From: CAZAGT01 sp964484515
GTDB taxonomy: Bacteria; Desulfobacterota; DSM-4660; Desulfatiglandales; HGW-15
Direction of reading: 5' to 3'
Length of the DNA: 8,021 nucleotides
Assembly: GCA_964484515.1 (NCBI GenBank)
Contig: CAZAGT010000239.1
Span: forward strand, 1-8,021
Every line of letters starts with the position of its first letter. The stretch's first letter is position 1. Under the pieces are notes generated by a model that was not told the DNA's origin, searched no databases, and was given only the letters and a program-made list of their open reading frames with translations. The position numbers and the translations under genes are program-made. Shown here piece after piece: positions 1-6,921 of this stretch.

Positions 1-1770
1 GACACGATCTTTGAGATCGGAGGACAGGATTCCAAGTATATCTCAATCGCGAATTCCAACCCGCTTGATTTTGATATGAATAAGGTCTGCGCAGCAGGGA
101 CGGGAAGCTTTCTTCACGAGCTGGCCAACAAGTACGGGATCAACATCGTCGGTGAGTTTCAGGAAATCGCCCTATCCTCGAAATCACCGGTCAAGCTGGC
201 TGAGCGATGTACGGTCTTTATGGAATCAGACCTGGTTTCCTATCATCAAAGAGGGATCCGGCAAAGGGATCTGATTGCGGGGCTTTGCTATGCGGTGGTT
301 CATAATTATCTCAACCGCGTTGTCGGCAAAAGGAAAATCGGTCAACGGGTGATGTTCTTGGGCGGCCCGTCTCTGAACAAGGGGGTCGTTGCCGCTTTTG
401 AGAATGTCCTTGGGCGCGGGCTCATCGTCCCTAAACACCGAGAGGTGCTCGGTGCTTTCGGGGCGGCCCTCAGCGTTCAGGAGATGATGCACCGTGAGGC
501 CAAGACGCAGAGCACCTTTCGCGGCATAGAAAGTGCCGTTGGGGATCGGATGGATTACACCGAGAAAATCTGCCGGGCTGACCGAAGCTGCCACAACCAA
601 TGCAAACTCAAGATCTACGACTTTGACGGACGTAGGAGTATCTGGGGCGGGGAATGCGGCCGGTACGAGGTGAGTCGGCATCGGGGGGCGAAACAGGAAA
701 ACTATTTTGAGCTGTGGGATACCATCTGGCAGCATCATATGTGGGGTGTCTTCGAAGAACTGAAACAGGAACCCCTGATGGAGATCAATGGGAGGCCCAC
801 AGTCGGTATGCAACGATCTCTCTATGCGCTGCATACGGCCGTGCTGTGGGGTCACTTCTTCGACAAGCTTGGATTCAGGCTCGTTCTAACACCACCGACA
901 AACGCACAGATCGCCAGAGAGGGCATCGAGGCGATGACCGCCGAAACCTGCTTCCCGGTGAAGGTCTCTCACGGTCACGCGAAGGCCCTCATCGGCAAGA
1001 CGAGATTCGTGTTTTCACCGATCATCATTGATATGCCTACGCCGGAGGCTTCGGAGACCGGGTACTACTGCCCCCTGGTGCAGTCAAACCACTACATGCT
1101 GCGAACGGCCCTAAACCTGAATGATGTGCCGGTCCTGAGTCCGACTGTTCATCTGAAATACGATCCGGAGAAGCTGGCCGTGGATCTGGCGCGGCAGCTG
1201 TCAAGACCCCTCAAGGTGAGTAAATCGAAGATCAAGCGTGCGTTGGACCACGGTCTGGGTAAAATGGATCGTTTTGTCCGGGAGATGTATCGGAGGGGGA
1301 GGGGAATCCTTCATCATCACGATCCGGAGAGGCCTCTGATTGTTGTCACGGGACGCCCTTACAACCTCTACGATGAAAGGCTGAATCTGAGACTCGGTCA
1401 GAATCTGGCCAAGATCGGTGTTGCCGCCCTGCCGATGGATTTCATGCACCTCGACAAAGTGGATCTGTCCGATTTCCCGGACATGTACTGGGGCCTGGGG
1501 GCACGGGTCCTGAGAGCGGCTAAGCTGATCAGGGAGCACGAGAACTACTTTGGACTACATCTGACCAATTTCAGCTGTGGGGCCGATTCATTCATCGAGC
1601 ACTTCTACAAATATATTATGGGGGACAAACCTTACCTCATCCTGGAATTGGATGAACACAGCGCCGTGGCGGGTGTTATGACGAGGCTTGAGGCCTACCG
1701 CAACGTGATCGATAACACGATGCAGAGAGCGAATCGGTTGTTGTATCAAAGTCTGAAGGTATCAAATTGA
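1..1770 (+). CDS. Acyl-CoA dehydratase activase-like ATPase fused to DUF2229 region (5' end outside window)
   Basis: This is the C-terminal 589 residues of a protein that starts before the window. The frame is open from base 1, so the first ATG at 76 is internal. The N-terminal part is the second half of an HgdC/BcrAD-type ATPase. It shows the phosphate motif EIGGQDSK (bases 13-36), CAAGTG (Cys 88-90) and CTVFMES (Cys 208-210). The two Cys are 40 residues apart, close to the pair that ligates the bridging [4Fe-4S] cluster of HgdC activases. A GGPSLNKGVV motif follows near 361. Next comes a linker with four Cys (571, 589, 601, 655; C-x5-C-x3-C-x17-C), then a DUF2229-like region with ETCFP (Cys 949), GRPYN (about 1351) and FSCGADSF (Cys 1576). 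Activases of this family use ATP hydrolysis to push one electron to a partner dehydratase or reductase at very low potential. The partner is probably the next gene. The substrate is unknown. A second activase domain upstream is possible, since many relatives have two. Confidence 0.88.
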   Translation, partial: DTIFEIGGQDSKYISIANSNPLDFDMNKVCAAGTGSFLHELANKYGINIVGEFQEIALSSKSPVKLAERCTVFMESDLVSYHQRGIRQRDLIAGLCYAVVHNYLNRVVGKRKIGQRVMFLGGPSLNKGVVAAFENVLGRGLIVPKHREVLGAFGAALSVQEMMHREAKTQSTFRGIESAVGDRMDYTEKICRADRSCHNQCKLKIYDFDGRRSIWGGECGRYEVSRHRGAKQENYFELWDTIWQHHMWGVFEELKQEPLMEINGRPTVGMQRSLYALHTAVLWGHFFDKLGFRLVLTPPTNAQIAREGIEAMTAETCFPVKVSHGHAKALIGKTRFVFSPIIIDMPTPEASETGYYCPLVQSNHYMLRTALNLNDVPVLSPTVHLKYDPEKLAVDLARQLSRPLKVSKSKIKRALDHGLGKMDRFVREMYRRGRGILHHHDPERPLIVVTGRPYNLYDERLNLRLGQNLAKIGVAALPMDFMHLDKVDLSDFPDMYWGLGARVLRAAKLIREHENYFGLHLTNFSCGADSFIEHFYKYIMGDKPYLILELDEHSAVAGVMTRLEAYRNVIDNTMQRANRLLYQSLKVSN

Positions 1771-1814
1771 CCGTCGAATCGAACAGGTGCGTTCTCTAGG
1801 CTTGGACGGAGTAC

Positions 1815-3125
1815 ATGCAAATGGAAACGCATAGAGGCCAAATCTTTAAGACGTTTTCGGAGAAGGTTGGGCAATTCAGCCTGCGGGACAGGGTTTTCCT
1901 GATCCCCGAAATGAACCGGGTGGGGTGTCACCTCCTGGCCGGAACCTTCAGGGGGTTCGGCATCAACGCCCTCGTCATGCCGACCTACGAGGGGTTGGAC
2001 CGGGGTAAGGAGTTCACTTCGGGTAAAGAGTGCTTCCCCTGCCAGGTCANNNNNNNNNNGTATATCTACTTCATGCCCGAGGCGACGGGTCCTTGCCGTT
2101 TCGGGATGTATAACAAGTTTCAGAGAATCGTCCTCGATTCTTTCCCCGATTTGAAGAATCTCAAGATCGGTTCCCTGACAACCGGAAACTCCTACTCCGT
2201 GGAGGGGTTGATTGACGAAGAGCATGCTCAGGACTTCCGCAAGGTGGCCTATTTCTCGGTCGTGATCTCAGACTTGCTGGACAGGCTGCTTTGGCGGGTG
2301 CGGCCGTACGAAAGAGGACCAGGCTTGGCGGACCGCCTTATTGAGCGGGCCACGAAGGAAATGTCCGACGCCTTCGAGACAGACGGGCCGGCAAAGGATT
2401 TCGACCACATTCTGGAGCGATTGGAAGCCTTTGTAGAACAAGCCAAATCGATTATCGACCCGGCCATCCCGCGTAAACCCTTGATCGGAGTTGTAGGCGA
2501 AATCTATCTGCGGACCCATGTCGCGGCCAATCAAGACATCATTCGACTCCTAGAGAGATACGGAGCCGAAGTGGTCAACGCATCGATCGCCGAATGGGTG
2601 AATTATACGAGTTATGACGGTTTGCGGGAGGCCAAACAGGGTTTCAGGTTGAGTCTTAAGCAGTGGCGCTACCAGGAGTTGAAGGACCACTTCAAGAAGA
2701 TCATCGCCTATGGCGGCAAGCTCTGGTACCAACAGGCGAAACAACGTCAAGCCTACGATCGGGTCAGAAGGCTGATTGATCTTGCGGAAGATCATCAGAT
2801 CAAGGATCTGGAGAAGACCCTCACGGAAAAGGACGTCTTCTCTTTCGATCTCGGCACGGAGGCCTGTTTGAGCATCCCGGGGATCATTGAATACGTGCGC
2901 CATGGGTTCAGCGGGGTCGTCAATGTGTATCCCTTTACATGCATGCCGAGTACGGTCACTTCGGCGGTGGTCAAGCCGATGATGAGCGAAAGGAAGGTCC
3001 CCTACCTGGATGCCCCTTATGACGGCAGTTTTCAGCCCGGCCGAGAAGCTGCCATTCGGACCTTCATGTACCAGGCGCAACAACATTACAAACGTCATTG
3101 TGGAAAAGGACGGAAGAACGTGTGA
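1815..3125 (+). CDS. HgdB/DUF2229-family iron-sulfur protein, 2-hydroxyacyl-CoA dehydratase-like (interrupted by N-gap)
   Basis: About 436 residues as drawn, matching the C-terminal, dehydratase-like part of large activase-dehydratase fusion proteins. Conserved features visible are IPEM (about 1902), SGKECFPC (Cys 2031 and 2040), GPCRFG (Cys 2094), GTEACLS and PFTCMPST near 2930-2950, and a C-terminal PYDGS. The conserved cysteines fit an Fe-S cluster site that would accept electrons from the upstream activase. The start is not settled. ATG 1815 lies only 3 nt after GGAG (1808-1811), whereas ATG 1821 has a 9-nt spacer and may be the real start. Ten N at 2050-2059 fall between FPCQV and the YFMPEA segment. 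The frame stays open across them, but relatives as I recall them have about 20-30 residues there, so true sequence is probably missing. The 3' end overlaps rng by four bases, so the genes are likely co-transcribed. The substrate cannot be named; a double-cubane-cluster type reductase is an alternative to a true dehydratase. Confidence 0.82.
   Translation: MQMETHRGQIFKTFSEKVGQFSLRDRVFLIPEMNRVGCHLLAGTFRGFGINALVMPTYEGLDRGKEFTSGKECFPCQVXXXXYIYFMPEATGPCRFGMYNKFQRIVLDSFPDLKNLKIGSLTTGNSYSVEGLIDEEHAQDFRKVAYFSVVISDLLDRLLWRVRPYERGPGLADRLIERATKEMSDAFETDGPAKDFDHILERLEAFVEQAKSIIDPAIPRKPLIGVVGEIYLRTHVAANQDIIRLLERYGAEVVNASIAEWVNYTSYDGLREAKQGFRLSLKQWRYQELKDHFKKIIAYGGKLWYQQAKQRQAYDRVRRLIDLAEDHQIKDLEKTLTEKDVFSFDLGTEACLSIPGIIEYVRHGFSGVVNVYPFTCMPSTVTSAVVKPMMSERKVPYLDAPYDGSFQPGREAAIRTFMYQAQQHYKRHCGKGRKNV
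2050..2059. other. Assembly gap (10 N) inside the HgdB-like gene
   Basis: Ten ambiguous bases interrupt the coding sequence just after the conserved SGKECFPC motif. The reading frame is the same on both sides as drawn, but a run of exactly ten N is a common placeholder of arbitrary length, so the true gap size is unknown. Confidence 0.97.
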
Positions 3126-4636
3126 AGACCAAGATGTTGATCAACGCGGCCGATCCGGAAGAATACCGGATCGCCGTCATCAAAGATGGAAGACTGGACG
3201 GCTACCACATCGAGAGTAGCGCCGTCGAGCAGAAAAAAGGTAACATCTACAAGGGCATCGTCGAGAAGATCGAGCCACGGCTACAGGCCTGCTTCGTCAA
3301 TTTTGGCGCCGACCGGAACGGATTTTTACCGGCCAGTGAGGTCCACCCGGAGTACCACCAGACCGAGAAGCCCGCGCAGGAGAAGCGAGGATTTCCACCC
3401 ATCCAAAAAGCGTTGAAAAAGAACCAGGAACTCTTGATCCAGGTGACCAAGGAAATGCCGGGTCGCAAAGGGGATCACCTGACGACCTATGTATCGATTG
3501 CCGGTCGCTACCTGGTCCTCACGCCGGGGCGCACCAACAATGGAGTTTCCCGAAAGATCGAGGATGAGGAGGAAAGGCAGCGGCTGAAATCGATCATGGG
3601 GCAGCAGAAGCTTCCGGATGGGATCGGGTATATCATCAGGACCGTGGCCGCCGGCCAAAACAAACGCGAGCTTTCTAAGGACCTCAATAGACTGTTGCGA
3701 GTCTGGAAAAGCATCAAGAATAGGGTCAAGAAGGCGCCGCCCCTCTCTCTCATCCATAAGGAGCAAGACATTTGTTTTCGGACATTGCGCGACTATTACA
3801 GCAGCGATGTATCCGAGATTCTCGTGGACGATAAGGAGATCTACAACGAAATCAAGAGCTATATGAAGATCATCTCGCCGCGAGACCAAGGTCGAGTAAA
3901 GCTCTACAAGGGAACGCGCCCCATTTTTGACCAACATAAGATTGAGGACCAAATCGAGAGTATATACAACAATAAGGTGTTCTTGCCGTCGGGAGGCTCA
4001 ATCGTTTTCGGTACGACCGAAGCTCTCATGTCTATTGACGTCAACTCCGGTCGCGGAATGGTGGGGAAAGATTTGGAAACCATGGTCTTCCGACATAATT
4101 TGGAGGCGGCGAGCGAGATCCCGAGGCAGCTTCGATTGAGGGATATTGGGGGGCTGATCGTCATCGATTTTATCGATATGAACGAGCGTAAGCACAATCG
4201 CGAAGTGGAGAAAGTCCTGCGCGAAGAGCTCAAGAAGGACCGTGCCAAGATCGATATGGCCCATATCAGCAAATTTGGGCTTTTGGAGTTGTCGCGGCAA
4301 AGGCTGAGACCTGCGATCGAATTGAGTAGCTACCAGATATGCCCGCACTGTGGGGGCCGGGGTATGGTGAAGTCTGTGGAGTCGGCCGCCGTTTCGTTCC
4401 TCCGCAGCATTTGGATGGGGCTTTCGAAAGGGAAGGCAACCCAGGTGACCGGGACTTTACCGCTGGCCGTCGCATCCTATCTCCAAAACCGTAAGCGGCG
4501 AGAGCTCGCCGAGATCGAGAAACGCTACGATGTCACCATCATTCTGACCGGAGACCCCACCATGATGCCCGGAAACGGGCAGCTCGACTTCATAAAAGGG
4601 GATGGGCGAGCCACCCCATCCGTCTCTCACGCCTAG
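3122..4636 (+). CDS. rng: Ribonuclease G (RNase E/G family endoribonuclease)
   Basis: A 504-residue cytoplasmic endoribonuclease that cleaves single-stranded AU-rich RNA, acting in 5' end maturation of 16S rRNA and in mRNA turnover. I chose GTG 3122 because the protein then begins MKTKMLINA, matching the MKRMLINA start of E. coli RNase E. GTG 3122 also forms a GTGA overlap with the upstream stop (3123-3125), with GGA-rich ribosome-binding sequence just upstream. A TTG at 3098 would only add eight residues. The S1 RNA-binding region lies at about residues 35-125 (GNIYKGIVEKIEP, then FVNFGADRNGFLP). The catalytic Mg-binding aspartates are D306 in SIDVNSGR and D349 in IVIDFIDM. Their 43-residue spacing equals that of D303/D346 in E. 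coli RNase E. The zinc-link Cys pair is C407-x2-C410 (CPHCGGRG). The length and absence of a long C-terminal scaffold tail indicate RNase G rather than RNase E. No T-rich hairpin terminator is evident after the stop. Confidence 0.96.
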   Translation: MKTKMLINAADPEEYRIAVIKDGRLDGYHIESSAVEQKKGNIYKGIVEKIEPRLQACFVNFGADRNGFLPASEVHPEYHQTEKPAQEKRGFPPIQKALKKNQELLIQVTKEMPGRKGDHLTTYVSIAGRYLVLTPGRTNNGVSRKIEDEEERQRLKSIMGQQKLPDGIGYIIRTVAAGQNKRELSKDLNRLLRVWKSIKNRVKKAPPLSLIHKEQDICFRTLRDYYSSDVSEILVDDKEIYNEIKSYMKIISPRDQGRVKLYKGTRPIFDQHKIEDQIESIYNNKVFLPSGGSIVFGTTEALMSIDVNSGRGMVGKDLETMVFRHNLEAASEIPRQLRLRDIGGLIVIDFIDMNERKHNREVEKVLREELKKDRAKIDMAHISKFGLLELSRQRLRPAIELSSYQICPHCGGRGMVKSVESAAVSFLRSIWMGLSKGKATQVTGTLPLAVASYLQNRKRRELAEIEKRYDVTIILTGDPTMMPGNGQLDFIKGDGRATPSVSHA

Positions 4637-4640
4637 CACG

Positions 4641-4706
4641 TTGCTGAAAAACGTTCATCTGGGCCGTACCTCCTCTACGGGTCGCTACTTCGGTAGAAAG
4701 TACCTT
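4641..4706 (+). repeat. Possible fragment of a dispersed intergenic repeat with a UUCG hairpin
   Basis: Just after the rng stop the sequence runs TTGCTGAAAAACGTTCATCT and then into short hairpins: CCGTA/TACGG (about 4654-4670) and CTAC-TTCG-GTAG (4685-4696), the latter a stable UUCG tetraloop type. The GCTGAAAAACGTTCATCTG-like start resembles, from memory, one end of intergenic palindromic repeats common in Desulfobacterota genomes. I do not see the matching second half, so this would be a degraded or half copy. There is no T tract after either hairpin, so I do not call it a terminator. Confidence 0.3.
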
Positions 4707-4710
4707 GTAT

Positions 4711-5065
4711 GAAACTTCATGAAAGGAGATCTTTGATACCTCCACGCCCGGTCATAGGGGGCTCTTTTCAAGAAACGAAACGTTACCTGCTCGAATGTTG
4801 AAGAAGCTTGCAAGCAAGGCGGCCGGAGCAGACTCGGGGAATACGCCAAGGCTGTCAGTCCGGCCTATTCCGCGGAGGCCTTCCGGCCGCCTCGGGTAGC
4901 GCCTTATTCCGAGACAACGCACTCAATTCTTCGTTTTTGAAAGGAGACCCCTATGCCGGACGAACAGAGGTCGAAGAATCTCAAAATGTGAAATTCAAGT
5001 ATCAACTTCATGAAGTTTCCTAGTCGATCAAACAGGCAGCCTTCACGGCTAGCGGGTGGGCTGAC
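4711..5065 (+). repeat. Palindromic intergenic repeat element, copy A (complete)
   Basis: This element fills most of the 446-bp gap between rng and the M48 protease gene. Its two arms are inverted relative to each other. GAAACTTCATGA at 4711-4722 pairs with 5008-5019, and the CATAGGGGGCTCTTTTCAA segment near 4753-4771 pairs imperfectly with TTGAAAGGAGACCCCTATG at 4937-4955. The left arm is shorter because it lacks about 24 nt present in the right arm. The centre is GC-rich and self-complementary: the perfect palindrome GCTTGCAAGC (4806-4815), the 10-bp inverted pair AGGCGGCCGG/CCGGCCGCCT (4817-4826, 4883-4892), and GGCCT/AGGCC (4862-4866, 4876-4880). From 4782 to about 5035 it aligns without gaps to copy B at the window end at about 83% identity by hand count. 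Weaker similarity reaches about 5065. A 71-codon frame from TTG 4808 is present but is unlikely to be a gene (see findings). I do not recognise the family. Confidence 0.8.
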
Positions 5066-5075
5066 AGGAAAATAG
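4953..5075 (+). pseudogene. Repeat-borne small ORF in copy A, broken by an in-frame TGA
   Basis: ATG 4953 follows a strong Shine-Dalgarno, AAAGGAG at 4940-4946, with a 6-nt spacer. The frame reads 12 residues (MPDEQRSKNLKM), meets TGA at 4989-4991, then continues open to TAG at 5073-5075. This is almost the same total length as the uninterrupted 41-residue frame in copy B. Shared residues include SK-x-LKM, NSS, MKF and a distal R-x-A-x-GL. In copy B the codon at the TGA position is TCA. Differences between copies are only weakly biased to third codon positions, so coding is possible but not shown. It could equally be a by-product of DNA or RNA structure conservation. Confidence 0.22.
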
Positions 5076-5082
5076 AGGCTTC

Positions 5083-6921
5083 ATGTTCAACAATATCATC
5101 TATTTTGTTCTCGTCCTCTTGATCTTCAGCATCACCTACCCGGAAACCTCGAGCAAAGAGAGTTTCGGTGCCTCTCTATTCCTGATGATCTTGAGTTGGG
5201 CGGCCTTTGCGCTTTACTGTCGCTGGGGTTTTGGGCGTTTTTTGGCCCGCCTTCAAAAACACGGCGATCAGGATGGGCGTTCGGCAGGGGAATATCAAAG
5301 GTTGATTCTGAAGTTTTCGGTCTTGGCCATCTTCCTGTTCGCCCTCGATGTATATGCCTTTCAGATCAAGTACTGGCTTCAGACCATTTCGTTTTTGAGG
5401 CACTTCTCGGTTCTCCAGGGGCTTGCGGCGATCTCGCTCTTCGTGTTCTACCTGTGTACGATTTGGTATTTTGCGCATCCAGCCTATCTGATCGCATTTC
5501 AGGCAGACATCGCGCGGACGTCCTTCATTGTTTCGAATGTCAAACTTAATTTGCCTATCATCTTCCCCTGGGCCCTCCTATCGCTCTCCTACGACCTCAT
5601 CTCGTTGAGCCCCTGGGCAGGGCCGGATGGGTTTCTGAGCCGACCCGAAGGTCAGATCCTCTTTTTTGCCTGTTTCTTGATCCTCTTGATGATCTATATG
5701 CCGTTTCTGATTCAGTCCTGGTGGGGTTGCAGGCCATTTCCGCCCTCCGAAAAAATAAAGGTCCTGGAGGCCTTTCTCAAAGATAAGGGCCTCCGTTACC
5801 GCAATCTTCTTCGATGGCCTATCTTCGAAGGCCGGATGATGACGGCGGGCGTGATGGGTATCGTGCCTCGGTACCGTTATTTACTTGTTACGGATGCGCT
5901 CATAGAGATCCTTTCGACCGAGGAACTGAAGGCCGTCCTGGCCCACGAGATCGGCCACGTCAAGTACCGTCACATGCTTTTCTACCTCATCTTCTTTCTG
6001 GGGTACATGTTTCTGATGGTCGGCTTGTTTGAGTCCGACCTCTATTTTCTTCTCAGTATCTATGTGTTTGAGCGTTTCATGACGAATGTGGCCTCGGCTG
6101 GCAGCTTCTATCTCCTCTTTGCAGTTCCCCTCCTGCTCACGATGTTCGTGTACTTTCGCTACGTAATGGGTTTCTTCATGCGCCAGTTTGAACGTCAGGC
6201 CGATCTCTACTCGGCCGTCGCCATGGGAAGCCCCATCGGAACGATCAACTCTTTGGAAAAAATCGCCATGCTCAGCGGGAAGACCAGAGAGCTGCCGAGT
6301 TGGCATCACTTCAGCATCAAAGAGAGGGTCGATTACCTGTGGCGGACGACCAGAGATCGGCAACTCGTAAAGAAACACCATCGGTTTGTCATGGGCTCGT
6401 TTACGGTTTTCCTGGTTTGCCTGATCGGTTTGACCTACTTCTTAAATTTCAGTCCCGCGAAAGAAAGACTCTCCTACGTTCTTGTCAGTAAGCTGCTCAA
6501 TCAACAGCTCATGAAGGACCCCGCCAACCTAGCCCTGTACGAGAGCTTGGCGCTGGTTTACCAGAAGATGGAGAGGTACGGGGAGGCGATCAAGACCTAC
6601 GAGGAGATCATTGCGATCGATCCTGACCGCGCTGTAGCCCTGAACAACCTGGCTTGGATCTTGGTCACCACGCCGAAGAAAGAACTGAGGGATGAAGCCC
6701 GCGGCCTCGAATTGGCCCGAAGGGCCGTCAAGCTTGAGGCATCGGCCGTCTTCCTGGATACCCTTGCAGAGGCTTATTACGCGAACGGGCAGTACGATGA
6801 GGCGATAAGGGTCATCGAAGAGGCTATATCCGTGGCCAGAGGAGGGAAGACCTATTACAGAGAGCAACTTGAGAAGTTCATGGCCGCCAGGGATCAAAGA
6901 GACCATCAGGAGGTCCGATGA
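5083..6921 (+). CDS. Polytopic membrane M48 zinc metalloprotease with C-terminal TPR domain
   Basis: A 612-residue inner-membrane protein. Likely membrane segments lie at about residues 4-19, 29-46, 74-94, 108-130, 157-176, 192-214, 299-317, 342-366 and 438-456. The zinc site is HEIGH (H288, E289, H292) preceded by LKAVLA. The third ligand is E370 in FERQAD, with D374 completing the ExxxD motif of the HtpX/Ste24 (M48) class. The SIKERVDYL segment (411-419) is typical of the family. Residues about 480-600 form tetratricopeptide repeats (YQKMERYGEAIKTYEEI, then AYYANGQYDEAIRVIEEAI), placed after the last membrane segment. The family degrades or trims misfolded or specific membrane proteins; the TPR part probably binds substrate or a partner. 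Its target is unknown. The start ATG 5083 has GAGG at 5075-5078 and sits about 20 nt after repeat copy A. The stop overlaps the next gene by four bases, so the two form an operon. Confidence 0.9.
   Translation: MFNNIIYFVLVLLIFSITYPETSSKESFGASLFLMILSWAAFALYCRWGFGRFLARLQKHGDQDGRSAGEYQRLILKFSVLAIFLFALDVYAFQIKYWLQTISFLRHFSVLQGLAAISLFVFYLCTIWYFAHPAYLIAFQADIARTSFIVSNVKLNLPIIFPWALLSLSYDLISLSPWAGPDGFLSRPEGQILFFACFLILLMIYMPFLIQSWWGCRPFPPSEKIKVLEAFLKDKGLRYRNLLRWPIFEGRMMTAGVMGIVPRYRYLLVTDALIEILSTEELKAVLAHEIGHVKYRHMLFYLIFFLGYMFLMVGLFESDLYFLLSIYVFERFMTNVASAGSFYLLFAVPLLLTMFVYFRYVMGFFMRQFERQADLYSAVAMGSPIGTINSLEKIAMLSGKTRELPSWHHFSIKERVDYLWRTTRDRQLVKKHHRFVMGSFTVFLVCLIGLTYFLNFSPAKERLSYVLVSKLLNQQLMKDPANLALYESLALVYQKMERYGEAIKTYEEIIAIDPDRAVALNNLAWILVTTPKKELRDEARGLELARRAVKLEASAVFLDTLAEAYYANGQYDEAIRVIEEAISVARGGKTYYREQLEKFMAARDQRDHQEVR
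6908..6914 (+). promoter_or_regulatory. Strong ribosome-binding site for the exonuclease III gene
   Basis: AGGAGGT lies inside the last codons of the protease gene and a few bases before ATG 6918. With the ATGA overlap it fixes the start of the nuclease gene and suggests translational coupling. Confidence 0.8.

Noticed and set aside
226..855. 209-codon minus-strand frame opposite the activase gene
   Set aside because: It overlaps conserved activase coding sequence in full and shows no family motif of its own.
76..1770. Start of the first gene at ATG 76
   Set aside because: The frame is open from base 1 and encodes the conserved EIGGQDSK motif before this ATG, so the codon is internal and the true start is outside the window.
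3098..3121. TTG 3098 as the start of ribonuclease G
   Set aside because: GTG 3122 gives the family-typical N-terminus, a four-base overlap with the upstream stop and a suitably placed ribosome-binding sequence; the extra eight residues from TTG have no counterpart.
3326..3952. 208-codon minus-strand frame opposite rng
   Set aside because: It lies entirely opposite a well-supported gene, has no recognisable domain and follows the shadow pattern of the + strand codons.
4637..4782. Intrinsic terminator after rng
   Set aside because: Hairpins are present, but none is followed by a T-rich tract.
4989..4991. In-frame TGA as a selenocysteine codon in the repeat-borne small ORF
   Set aside because: Copy B has TCA (Ser) at this position, there is no catalytic context, and I see no convincing SECIS-like hairpin just downstream.
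5037..5063. Leader hairpin or riboswitch before the M48 gene (CAGCC/GGCTG)
   Set aside because: Only five pairs with a long loop and competing short stems; the sequence is also shared in part with copy B, so it is better explained as the edge of the repeat.
4711..5065. Insertion sequence or transposon with its own transposase
   Set aside because: No transposase-like frame exists in or beside either copy; at most it could be a non-autonomous element.
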